Source: JBBTTE01 sp038064375
GTDB lineage: Bacteria; Patescibacteriota; Saccharimonadia; Saccharimonadales; UBA4665
Reading direction: 5' to 3'
DNA length: 64,000 nucleotides
Assembly: GCA_038064375.1 (NCBI GenBank)
Contig: JBBTTF010000001.1
Span: forward strand, 558,001-622,000
A program made the translations under genes and the position numbers. Each line of letters starts with the position of its first letter. The stretch's first letter is position 1. The notes under the pieces were generated by a model. That model was not told the origin of the DNA. It made no database searches and was given only the letters and a program-made list of their open reading frames with translations. Shown piece by piece: positions 49,771-57,433 of this stretch.

Positions 49771-51279
49771 CTATGTGCGCCTCTTTTGCTCGTCTAAGTA
49801 TTTGATTGCCCAGTATTCAACCGTGCGACCATCGCGTACGTTGCCAATGGCAAATGATATTTCCCAACGCACGTTTACTTGGATGTAGTTTAGCCCCATA
49901 GAAATGGCATCTGCTAGGTCATCGTATTTTTCTACACCAAAGCCGACCAACTGCTGCACTATAGGTGCAATCTTGCGGTCCTTCGGGAAGTACACCTTAC
50001 CCATTTGGAATAGTGCACTCGACAGCTGTAGCCTTGCACGCTTGTCAGTATGCACGCGTATGCCCTTTGCGTTTAAGTGCCGATCCCTAAGCTGTTCGGT
50101 CACAGCAGCCTGATATTGCACCTGTTCTACCAGAACCATAGGTGTCTCGCGACTACCTTCTGCTAGGCTTTGGTACATGCTGGTAATGCGATCTAGTGTG
50201 TCGAGGTGTGTAAGCTTATCGTTCACGAACCTGACATCAATGTAGTAACGTCTATTCTCTGGTTTGTAGCCATATAGGTGAATAATCACAATCGCTGTTT
50301 TGTCTGCTGTAGCTGACTGCGATATCGCAAGGTCAACCGATATAAACGAGTTGATATATTCGTTGGTTTTATCGCGGGCAGGTAGCTCGTCATAGTACTG
50401 CACCCAGCGTGCGTCAATAACTTGATCTTCGTCAGGTATAATCCTGAGCATATATTCACGTTCCCAAGATATGTTATTTGCAATCGACCTACGAAGCTTT
50501 TCTAGTGCTGCTTTGTCAGGGTATTTGCCCGGCCACATGCTACGGTTTTTTCGCATGATTGGCCATTCATAAAACATGCCATCAATTTCTTTAGCATCTA
50601 TACGATCCTTAAGCCGCATCAGTAGCGAATCTTCGTGCAATAAGTTACCAACCGCAATACGTTTAGTATTAGTGTCACCAGCAGGGATTATCTCGCTGGT
50701 GTACCAGTCAAAGGTCTTGTTACGGCCTTCACGGGTCTTCACTGACGCCATATCTTCTACGTCATCGGCTATTATGAGGTCTGGGCGATAACGACCATGA
50801 CGGATGCCACGAACGCTTTGTTCTGTAGAGATAGCCGTTATACGAGCATTGTACTTTGGAATATACAGCGAGGTTGAGCCCCACTCTTCACGCTGTTCTA
50901 CAAACGGACCCATATCGTTTTTTAGCAGATCGTTACTTTCTAATTCGCGCTTAATATTCATAAGGTGAACTCGTGCTTGGTACTGTGTTTGGCTGGCAAT
51001 CAGCACAAACTTTTTTTGCTGTTTGCCTAGCACTGCCCAAATTGGGTAACTCATGGTCATAATGGTGGACTTGCCGGATCCACGAAACGCCACGACCACC
51101 GACAGCGGGTTTTCCTCGTCTTCTGTTACCGCAAACAGCGATTTATGTATTTCGGCTGATTCGCTTGTTAGGTAATTGGCAAAATATGTCGAGAAGAACC
51201 ACTCATGGCTCTGCGAAGTAATTGCTGCACGCAACTCCCGATCTTTAAATAACTTCTCTTGTAATTCACTTGGTTTCAT
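49771..51279 (-). CDS. Phage-like terminase large subunit
   Basis: 502 residues from ATG 51279, chosen because AAGGAG lies 9 nt upstream (an earlier ATG at 51315 lacks this). The ATPase domain has Walker A AFRGSGKST near residue 66 and Walker B DLIIADDVED near 180. The C-terminal nuclease (RNase H-like) domain starts SFISVDLAISQSATADKTAIV near 320 with its metal Asp, and ends near VEKYDDLADAISMGLNYI. TerL packages phage DNA into capsids. It overlaps the TerS gene by 14 bp. No capsid or portal gene lies nearby. Complete by length. Confidence 0.9.
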   Translation of the reverse strand: MKPSELQEKLFKDRELRAAITSQSHEWFFSTYFANYLTSESAEIHKSLFAVTEDEENPLSVVVAFRGSGKSTIMTMSYPIWAVLGKQQKKFVLIASQTQYQARVHLMNIKRELESNDLLKNDMGPFVEQREEWGSTSLYIPKYNARITAISTEQSVRGIRHGRYRPDLIIADDVEDMASVKTREGRNKTFDWYTSEIIPAGDTNTKRIAVGNLLHEDSLLMRLKDRIDAKEIDGMFYEWPIMRKNRSMWPGKYPDKAALEKLRRSIANNISWEREYMLRIIPDEDQVIDARWVQYYDELPARDKTNEYINSFISVDLAISQSATADKTAIVIIHLYGYKPENRRYYIDVRFVNDKLTHLDTLDRITSMYQSLAEGSRETPMVLVEQVQYQAAVTEQLRDRHLNAKGIRVHTDKRARLQLSSALFQMGKVYFPKDRKIAPIVQQLVGFGVEKYDDLADAISMGLNYIQVNVRWEISFAIGNVRDGRTVEYWAIKYLDEQKRRT

Positions 51280-51682
51280 CTGTAGTATCTCCTTCATCTT
51301 TAATGAGCCCCGCAAGCTTAAGTGCCTGCGTGACTAGTTCCGATTGCTCAGTTGTTAATTCTTGTTGAACGCCTTCTACCTTGGCGTCGATCTCAAGACG
51401 ATTGCGGTATATGCGGTGGTGGTGCTTCAACCAAAACATAATTGCCGTCATATTACTGTCCTTAATGGCATTTATAAGCTGGCTTTCGGCCATATCGTTA
51501 ATAAGGCCTGCACTTTGGTCAATTGCTTCATCGCACGCTTCTGCAAACGTCTCGTCATCCCTGCACCAGCGGTAGAAGGTACTTCGTGGGACGCCTGCTT
51601 GTTTGCAGGCGACCTCCACGATTGGCGTTGCCCGAAGCTTTACTAGCAACGCCTTTTTGTCTTTTGCAATATTTCTACTCAT
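51266..51682 (-). CDS. Phage-like terminase small subunit
   Basis: A 138-residue protein with an N-terminal helix-turn-helix (VEVACKQAGVPRSTFYRWCR near residues 17-37) of the phBC6A51/TerS type, then helices (FAEACDEAIDQSAGLINDMA; AIMFWLKHHHRIYRNRLE) and an acidic C-terminal tail. TerS binds the pac/cos DNA and loads TerL, encoded directly downstream. The start overlaps the methyltransferase stop (ATGA), so all three are translationally coupled. Confidence 0.85.
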   Translation of the reverse strand: MSRNIAKDKKALLVKLRATPIVEVACKQAGVPRSTFYRWCRDDETFAEACDEAIDQSAGLINDMAESQLINAIKDSNMTAIMFWLKHHHRIYRNRLEIDAKVEGVQQELTTEQSELVTQALKLAGLIKDEGDTTDETK

Positions 51683-53001
51683 GGCAATAGCTCACGCTTT
51701 AAGCCTGTTAGCTTTTCCCACCGTTTTAGCGCAACTTCTGCGTATACAGGGGATTTCTCCATGATGTAGCAACGTCGTTTTAATTTCGTGGATGCTATAA
51801 GCGTTGACCCCGATCCGCAGAACGGCTCCACTACTAGATCCCCGCGCTTAGTAAGTACCTTTATGTATGGCACCAATATTTCAATTGGCTTGGTGCCAAA
51901 GATTACACCTTGACCAGAACTTTTTTCATCACTGGCTTGGTACTCAATAAAATCAGTAGGTTGGTACTTCTTACCCCCTTTGTAACCCTCCCATTGGGGT
52001 TTACCAGCGATAGCATAAAGAGCTGTCTCGTATTCTTCTTGCAAACCGTCAGGTTCTTGGTCGTGGTTATAGGGCACTGCTCCACTACCACCAACCATCG
52101 CTATATCGTGCTTACTAAAGAACTTATACTTGGCGCTAAAGCCTTGGTGTCTATTGGGTAGGTGCCAAACAATCATGTTTTTTACCTTCCAATATTTCTC
52201 CATCTCAGCCCATATAACACGGAGATTCTTCCAATTTTCATAAACTATGATGCTGTAATCGGGCTTGGCATAGCGTGCTACATTACCCATCCATAGTTCA
52301 GTAAAATTGTCTGGCAGTTCATCTGTTTCTAGGTATCGACGGTTCTTTTTTGCACCAAATCCAGTAGTAGGCTTACCACCGCGTTTGGCGTGCAGGTAAT
52401 CTAATATGTAGGGCGGATCTGTTAAACACATGGATGCGAGCTCGCCGTTCATGAGCTTATCGAAGTCTTCAGGTATGGTACTGTCGCCAACCATCAGCCG
52501 AGATTCGCCCAATTTGTAAACGTCACCTTTTTTGGCCTTTACAGACTTGATGTCGAGCTTCTTAAGCTCCTTGTCTAGGTCAAAATTCTCTGGCGCCACA
52601 TCTTCTAGATCAAAAATGGTATCCATTTCTTCGCTACTAAACCCAATATCCGCCAAAAGAGTTTCGTCGAACTGCGATAGTAGTTCCCAGTCCCATTCCC
52701 CTTGGTTACGGTTCAGGCGCAAACACAGCTCTTTTTCGCGCTCTATATCTGGTATGTCTATATAGACAACTGGCACTTCGGTATAGCCAAGGTCTTTAGC
52801 TACTTTTAACCTAAAGTGGCCACCGATCACCACGTTCTTGCGTTCATTTGCACCGTTGGCTAATATCGGATCTACTAAGCCAAAACTTTTGATGCTGTCC
52901 TTCAGCTGCTCAATCGCTTCATCGCTCCATTTGCGCGGATTATGCTCGGCTGGTTTTAGGTCGCCGATTTTTACCTGTTGAATTGATAATTTGCTTGTCA
53001 T
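51679..53001 (-). CDS. ParB-like nuclease domain fused to DNA methyltransferase
   Basis: A 440-residue protein. The N-terminal ~100 residues are a ParB/Srx-like domain (DLKPAEHNPRKWSDEAI, NVVIGGHFRLKVAKDLG). The rest is a beta-class N6-adenine/N4-cytosine methylase with DPPYILDYL near 197 (motif IV) before FCGSGSTLIAST near 402 (motif I, AdoMet binding). Such fusions are typical of phages and plasmids and modify their own DNA against restriction. It is the first of the three coupled genes MTase-TerS-TerL. Target sequence unknown. Confidence 0.9.
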   Translation of the reverse strand: MTSKLSIQQVKIGDLKPAEHNPRKWSDEAIEQLKDSIKSFGLVDPILANGANERKNVVIGGHFRLKVAKDLGYTEVPVVYIDIPDIEREKELCLRLNRNQGEWDWELLSQFDETLLADIGFSSEEMDTIFDLEDVAPENFDLDKELKKLDIKSVKAKKGDVYKLGESRLMVGDSTIPEDFDKLMNGELASMCLTDPPYILDYLHAKRGGKPTTGFGAKKNRRYLETDELPDNFTELWMGNVARYAKPDYSIIVYENWKNLRVIWAEMEKYWKVKNMIVWHLPNRHQGFSAKYKFFSKHDIAMVGGSGAVPYNHDQEPDGLQEEYETALYAIAGKPQWEGYKGGKKYQPTDFIEYQASDEKSSGQGVIFGTKPIEILVPYIKVLTKRGDLVVEPFCGSGSTLIASTKLKRRCYIMEKSPVYAEVALKRWEKLTGLKRELLP

Positions 53002-53033
53002 TTTATTGCCTTTCTTTTAACTAATGACAAGCT

Positions 53034-53071
53034 AATTAAAAAGAATCCCGCCGATTTACGGCAGGACTCTT
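53034..53071 (-). terminator. Terminator between the hypothetical gene and the methyltransferase operon
   Basis: On the minus strand a 13-bp stem (AAGAGTCCTGCCG with CGGCGGGATTCTT) is followed by a T run (TTTTTAATT). Its two imperfect pairs are G-U in the leftward RNA but A-C mismatches in the rightward one, so it works leftward. It stands between the gene at 53094 and the methyltransferase at 53001, so expression of the packaging genes may need readthrough or another promoter. Confidence 0.75.
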
Positions 53072-53093
53072 AAGGGTCTCTACTACTGTTATT

Positions 53094-53675
53094 TTATATA
53101 GCTACAATGCCTTTTAGTGCTATACCTTCGGTGCGAACCAATACATAGTCCAGCTGGTAGCCTTCCTGCTTTAGCTTGTACTTTAGGTCTTTAAAAGCTT
53201 TTTTGCGATCACCAGAGCCAATGTGTTCTTGAATCTCATCGTAGCTAACCACATCAGAAAAATGTAGAAATAGCTTGTGTAAAAACCGACCACTGCGTGA
53301 TGTTCGTGAGTGCAGACGGAACACGGTCTTATTTCCAAATATAAACCAACCATGTGGATCTACACCCATTGCCAGGTGTCGATCCAGCCGCTTAGTAGGT
53401 GCTTCTGCTGGTGGCACAACATAAATTAGTGGCCTCCAACTAAAGATACTGGTAACCATGGCTTTTATTTTGTCTACTACTGTTTTGATTGTTTGGGCAA
53501 ATTGTTTCATTTGCTCATTAATTACTTCAAGAGCACGGCGCATGGGTTCCATTTGCTGCTGCAATACTTTAGCAGCAGTAGCTTGAGCGGCGAAAACACC
53601 GCTCATGGCCGATATACTGCCACAGAAGTTAAAAGCACCGGCTAGTTTGATCTGGAGGATCTTGTTGGCATCCAT
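53094..53675 (-). CDS. Hypothetical element protein with winged-helix-like C terminus
   Basis: A 193-residue protein. The N-terminal half is helical (AAQATAAKVLQQQMEPMRRALE ... IKAMVTSIFSW). The C-terminal half resembles a winged-helix DNA-binding fold: HSRTSRSGRFLHKLFLHFSD, VVSYDEIQEHIGSGDRKKAF and LKQEGYQLDYVLVRTEGIAL. It might be a regulator of the packaging operon. It lies between the GIY-YIG-like gene and the terminator at 53034-53071. No family assigned. Confidence 0.6.
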   Translation of the reverse strand: MDANKILQIKLAGAFNFCGSISAMSGVFAAQATAAKVLQQQMEPMRRALEVINEQMKQFAQTIKTVVDKIKAMVTSIFSWRPLIYVVPPAEAPTKRLDRHLAMGVDPHGWFIFGNKTVFRLHSRTSRSGRFLHKLFLHFSDVVSYDEIQEHIGSGDRKKAFKDLKYKLKQEGYQLDYVLVRTEGIALKGIVAI

Positions 53676-53694
53676 ATCATTAGACCTCGCATAT

Positions 53695-54006
53695 CTAACG
53701 AATCCCGCACGGCGGATTATGGGTGCCGCGAACAGCAGACTCCAGAGCCATTCTCTCTACGGCGCTACAATAACATGCCGAAACATATAGCCTGTCGCTA
53801 ATGTGCGGAGTCCACTGGTCCTTGCGGTCGTGCGAACCGACACGATTTTGTATGTTTTCAGATTCGCCAACATCTAAAACCTTGTGCAAGCCGTTTATTA
53901 TAGTTGATATTACGTACACACCTGACTGCGCTAAAAGTGAAGCAGTTGAGGTATGCGGGCCGTCAAATTGGACTGGACCCTGTTGAGTGTGAACTGTTAA
54001 GCTCAT
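53695..54006 (-). CDS. Small GIY-YIG-like protein
   Basis: A 103-residue protein. SGVYVISTIINGLHKVLDVG (residues about 29-48) followed by ESENIQNRVGSHDRKDQW recalls the GIY-YIG nuclease core, where GVYVI stands for GIY and LDVG for YIG, and the Arg in NRV and the later His/Glu (ALESA) could be active-site residues. It is at the lower end of the size of a bare GIY-YIG domain. It is the first gene of the leftward operon, with GAGGG 7 nt before the ATG, and its promoter -35 lies in the palindrome at 54108. Confidence 0.6.
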   Translation of the reverse strand: MSLTVHTQQGPVQFDGPHTSTASLLAQSGVYVISTIINGLHKVLDVGESENIQNRVGSHDRKDQWTPHISDRLYVSACYCSAVERMALESAVRGTHNPPCGIR

Positions 54007-54085
54007 ATTTTTACCCTCGCTTAGTTGTTAAATTTTACGTTTGTGTATCCCTGTGCTCCACCATGCACTTTGATCACTATCTTAT

Positions 54086-54114
54086 ATTTTACCGAACTGC
54101 TAAACGGGTGTCAA
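54086..54114 (-). promoter_or_regulatory. Leftward promoter of the phage-like operon
   Basis: On the minus strand TTGACA (54114-54109), 17-bp spacer, TAAAAT (54091-54086). The -35 box lies wholly inside one arm of the palindrome 54108-54129, so a protein bound there would block this promoter. Confidence 0.75.
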
Positions 54115-54129
54115 CAAAGTTGTTGACAC
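54108..54129. promoter_or_regulatory. 22-bp perfect palindrome, likely repressor operator
   Basis: GTGTCAACAA and its exact reverse complement TTGTTGACAC flank a 2-bp AG spacer. One arm contains the -35 of the leftward promoter; the other abuts the -35 TTGAGT (54130-54135) of the rightward promoter that drives the LexA/S24-like gene. A dimeric repressor on this site would shut both promoters, a phage-style autoregulated switch (inference from layout). Confidence 0.75.
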
Positions 54130-54158
54130 TTGAGTTTTGATGGTAAGACATGTATAAT
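54130..54158 (+). promoter_or_regulatory. Rightward promoter of the repressor gene
   Basis: TTGAGT (54130-54135), 17-bp spacer, TATAAT (54153-54158). The perfect -10 ends 7 nt before ATG 54166, so the mRNA should be leaderless. Confidence 0.75.
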
Positions 54159-54165
54159 TACACCT

Positions 54166-54813
54166 ATGAATGAGACACAGAAACAAATACTAGAGTTGGC
54201 AAACCATAAGGATATTAACGCTCTTGGAATCCGTGAACTAGCCCGTCAACTAGGTGTTCATCCACAAACCGCTAAGTATCATCGTGAACAACTTATAAAG
54301 AAGGGCCTGATACGTCGAACAGGTACTTTCAGGGCCTCTCGGGTTGAGCAAAACATGCTTGATGGTGCTGATCTAGTTACAATACCTTACCTTGGTGCGG
54401 CTAATTGTGGCCCAGCTGCGAGATTTGCGGGTGCAGAGCCAGCAGGACAGCTAGGCATCTCATCACGCCTACTACACACTAAGAAGTTTAGTTCGTTATT
54501 TGCAATCAAAGCAGACGGTAATTCGATGAACCGAGCCAGACTATACGGGGAGACTATAGAAGATGGCGATTTTGTTATCGTCGATAGCGAAGCACAGCCA
54601 AAAAACAACGATTATGTAGTTTCTACCGTTAATAACTTGGCCAATATAAAGAAATATGCCCCTGAATTTGGAAGCGATGGTACCCTGCAGAGAATTACTT
54701 TACTGTCCGAATCCACTGACGAATATGAGCCAATATTTATTCATCCAGAAGATGAAGCTGAACGGTTAATTGCCGGTGTTGCTGTGCAGGTTATTAAAAA
54801 GCCACTAACGTAA
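54166..54813 (+). CDS. LexA/S24-family repressor with N-terminal winged helix
   Basis: A 215-residue protein from ATG 54166 (an upstream ATG lies in the promoter). Residues 1-52 hold a winged helix (LGIRELARQLGVHPQTAKYH). Residues about 70-215 are an S24-type autoprotease: PYLGAANCGPAARF is the likely cleavage-loop region, FAIKADGNSMNRARLYGETI contains the nucleophilic Ser (GNSMN), and VNNLANIKKY holds the general-base Lys. It should bind the palindrome upstream, repress both promoters and be inactivated on DNA damage by RecA-stimulated self-cleavage (family knowledge). Whether it is chromosomal LexA or the element's own repressor is open; the context favours the latter. Confidence 0.85.
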   Translation: MNETQKQILELANHKDINALGIRELARQLGVHPQTAKYHREQLIKKGLIRRTGTFRASRVEQNMLDGADLVTIPYLGAANCGPAARFAGAEPAGQLGISSRLLHTKKFSSLFAIKADGNSMNRARLYGETIEDGDFVIVDSEAQPKNNDYVVSTVNNLANIKKYAPEFGSDGTLQRITLLSESTDEYEPIFIHPEDEAERLIAGVAVQVIKKPLT

Positions 54814-54827
54814 GAGTTGCTGGCAAA

Positions 54828-56066
54828 ATGTCCTCTGAATATCTCAGCAATCACTATGTGCCACAGTGGTACCAAAAACGATTCATACCCGAGGGACAAG
54901 AGAATAAGGAATTGTACTATCTCGACCTTAAACCGGGTACTTTCATCGACCCAAGAGGCGTAGTTCATCCGAAACGTTCAGTTTATTTACAGGGAACGCG
55001 GCTTTGTTTTGCCGAAGATGACTTATACACCACATGGTTTGGAGATGAAAGACAAGTTGAAATTGAAAAAATATTCTTTGGTAAAGTAGATGATCAAGGT
55101 CGCGATGCGGTTATGTTTTTTACAGATTATGTACATCTTGAGTCAGGCTGGGATGGTGATCCACTGCATAAACTAATGCTATACATGAGTACCCAAAAAC
55201 TCCGAACACCAAAGGGCTTAGACTGGTTAGCAAATCAACTTAATACTACCGACAGAAATTCAATTCTTAATTTAATGCTCCGGTTAAGGCAGATACATTC
55301 TGCTATCTGGGTTGAATGTATCTGGCAAATTGCCGATGCTACCAAGTCGGAAACTAAATTCATAGTTTCCGACCACCCAGTAACTGTTTACAACAAATTT
55401 CTTGGTCCGAGCAATAAGAAGTGGTGTAGAGGCTCAAATGACCCCGATATTACCCTAAATGCTACCCACACAATTTTTCCCTTGTCTCTGAATAAAGTGC
55501 TGATACTTACAAATCTTTCTTGGGCTAGGAACCCTTATCAATATGGTACCGTGCAACGCCCAAACTCAAATCCTATGCGCTCAGCAATGTTTAACTTCCA
55601 GAACATCCATACAATGCGTGAACTTTCTGAACAAGAAGTAAGGGAGATTAACTTTATTATAAAAAGTCGAGCGTTTAGGTATATTGCCGCAGCAAAGGAA
55701 GATTGGCTATACCCAGATAAGTATGTGTCGAAATCCGAGTGGAATACTTACGGCGACGGTTTATTGCTAATGCCCGATCCTCGAGGTGTTGAATTTGGTG
55801 GTGAAATGATTATGGGGTGGGATGACGGTAGATCTACAGCATTTGATGAATACGGCAGACGGCCGTGGCAGCAAGGCTATGGTCAACACGCAGGTCAAAA
55901 TGAATTCAACACGCTGTACCAGTTCAAAGGTGATTTTGCTGCTAAGTTTGGTCCCTATCGGCGTGGGCGTGGGCTCAGCTTCGGCACTGATATAGATCCG
56001 GAAAAGGATACTGATGACATGCATACATACCATTTAAGTCTTGCTAGGAAGAACCGTAAAAAATAG
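54828..56066 (+). CDS. DUF4238-type protein
   Basis: A 412-residue protein beginning MSSEYLSNHYVPQWYQKRFI, the hallmark start of DUF4238 (NHYVPxxYxxxF). The central part has EKIFFGKVDDQGRDAVMFF and a conserved FIVSDHPVTVYN near residue 182, with NATHTIFPLSLNKVLILT. DUF4238 proteins are frequent in defence and mobile regions; their activity is not well established to my knowledge, though a nuclease-like role has been guessed for some. It lies 14 bp after the repressor gene on the same strand. Confidence 0.75.
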   Translation: MSSEYLSNHYVPQWYQKRFIPEGQENKELYYLDLKPGTFIDPRGVVHPKRSVYLQGTRLCFAEDDLYTTWFGDERQVEIEKIFFGKVDDQGRDAVMFFTDYVHLESGWDGDPLHKLMLYMSTQKLRTPKGLDWLANQLNTTDRNSILNLMLRLRQIHSAIWVECIWQIADATKSETKFIVSDHPVTVYNKFLGPSNKKWCRGSNDPDITLNATHTIFPLSLNKVLILTNLSWARNPYQYGTVQRPNSNPMRSAMFNFQNIHTMRELSEQEVREINFIIKSRAFRYIAAAKEDWLYPDKYVSKSEWNTYGDGLLLMPDPRGVEFGGEMIMGWDDGRSTAFDEYGRRPWQQGYGQHAGQNEFNTLYQFKGDFAAKFGPYRRGRGLSFGTDIDPEKDTDDMHTYHLSLARKNRKK

Positions 56067-56099
56067 CAAGCTTGGATACCTCGGTAGTAAAATGTATAT

Positions 56100-57293
56100 G
56101 TGTACACACATCTTAAAGAACGCAAATATTACGAAGACTTCTACGATAAACTCACAGTAGAATCTGCTCGCCGTAGCATCAAGTATTATTACGATTTTTA
56201 CGAAGATTTTGAAAATAAGCTACCCAAAGACGAAAAGATAGACAGACCCGGCAACGTTTTTGTACTAAACGTATTCTATATGCAGACTGTTGGCAATGAA
56301 TTGCTTGAGCGTTACGAGAAACGTGATGAGCATATACGTGAATGGATGGAACGAGATGAAGCCAAGGACGAGCAAATAGCATCAGCTCGTCTGACAGAAG
56401 AGCCTTATTGTCACCACTGCGGCAAACATGGGCTTCGAATTATAGATAAATCGCTCATGCACAGGGGCGAAGATTATAAAATAGATGACCCAGAAGAGGT
56501 GCTTTTTATGCTACATTGCCCGCACTGCGATAAAAATAGCGCTTTCTGGGAAGACGGCACCGCTTGGAAGGTAAAACCTACCATATGTCCAAAATGTAAA
56601 TCTGAAGTTACGCATAAAACCACTAAAACTAAGAACGCCATCACCATTACCTATACCTGCACGTCATGTAAGCACATCTTTAAAGAGAAAATGGACTTAT
56701 CGGTTAAGAAAGAAAAGCCCGACCCTGAATTTGCTACCGACCGTATACACTTCTGTCTAGAAGACAAAGAGTTCCGTGATCGACTCTTTAATATGCGACA
56801 TGACTTTATAGAAATGGCTAGGCTTGGCAAAGAGTTTAAGGAACGTGAAGATAACAAGCACGTTTATGATGCCGTAAAGGAAATGAAGAAGCCAAAGATT
56901 GCCGAGTTAGTGACACTACTTTCACCTGTGCTAGAAAAGGCTGGCTATATAGAATTCCACCTAGATAAACCTGAAATGGGTCGTGATGTGTATGTTGGCT
57001 TTAGCTGTTTGGACAGTAAGCCCGATCGTAACGATAACGACAGCAGAAAGACATTGAAAAAGCTAGTTGATAGCGCCCTAAGCGATACCAACTGGCGACT
57101 AATGAGCGATGGCATATCTTATCGACTTGGGTACCTAAACGGCCGTGTTAAAGCCTATGAGGGCGAAGAAGCCATGAAAGAGTTGGTTATCAAGAGCGGA
57201 AAGTTGAAGAAGAAGCCAGTAAGTAGTGAGGTTAGCTCAGAAGGCTTCAGTAAAACCTATAAAGCTCCGGACGGCACTGAAATAATCCTTTAA
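56100..57293 (+). CDS. Zinc-ribbon hypothetical protein
   Basis: A 397-residue protein; the start GTG 56100 has no strong ribosome site. The middle holds three CxxC-type pairs: CHHCGK near residue 105, CPHCDK near 140 and CPKCKSE near 160, then CTSCKH near 182, enough for two zinc ribbons. The N-terminal part is charged and helical, the C-terminal part basic with ELVTLLSPVLEKAGYIEF and RMSDG-type stretches. No family recognised. It may bind nucleic acid. It is the last gene before the terminator at 57295. Confidence 0.6.
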   Translation: MYTHLKERKYYEDFYDKLTVESARRSIKYYYDFYEDFENKLPKDEKIDRPGNVFVLNVFYMQTVGNELLERYEKRDEHIREWMERDEAKDEQIASARLTEEPYCHHCGKHGLRIIDKSLMHRGEDYKIDDPEEVLFMLHCPHCDKNSAFWEDGTAWKVKPTICPKCKSEVTHKTTKTKNAITITYTCTSCKHIFKEKMDLSVKKEKPDPEFATDRIHFCLEDKEFRDRLFNMRHDFIEMARLGKEFKEREDNKHVYDAVKEMKKPKIAELVTLLSPVLEKAGYIEFHLDKPEMGRDVYVGFSCLDSKPDRNDNDSRKTLKKLVDSALSDTNWRLMSDGISYRLGYLNGRVKAYEGEEAMKELVIKSGKLKKKPVSSEVSSEGFSKTYKAPDGTEIIL

Positions 57294-57294
57294 A

Positions 57295-57336
57295 AATGAG
57301 ACACTCAGGATATATGCGTTTCGTGTCTCATTTGTC
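57295..57336 (+). terminator. Terminator at the right side of the element
   Basis: Perfect 10-bp stem AATGAGACAC (57295-57304)/GTGTCTCATT (57323-57332) with an 18-nt loop and a weak T-rich end, directly after the stop of the zinc-ribbon gene. The 97 bp from here to the next gene hold no other feature I can support. Confidence 0.65.
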
Positions 57337-57433
57337 CCATTTTAACCTGTTAAACTGTACTAGACCTGTATGCTCAGCCAATTTAGAATTAAACTGCTAA
57401 CGCTTACGTAGTATTGAGTAGTATCATATAAGC

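Larger units (their letters stand above)
42300..57340. mobile_element. Putative integrative element with R-M system and phage-like module
   Basis: The region starts right after tRNA-Gln and its terminator with a large serine recombinase, then carries defence genes (DUF4268 protein, HsdMS, HsdR), a terminase-methyltransferase operon, a repressor and two orphan genes, and ends before the two-component cluster. Base use looks more A/T-rich in the hsd genes than in flanking housekeeping genes. No long direct repeat of the tRNA end is visible at the right side, so the right limit is a guess; serine recombinases often leave very short cores. No capsid, portal, tail or lysis genes are seen. Confidence 0.55.

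Noticed and set aside
57295..57433. Possible right attachment site matching the region after tRNA-Gln (shared GAGAC and TGTCCC words)
   Set aside because: The shared words are only 5-6 bases with different spacing, no better than chance; no repeat of the tRNA end is present.
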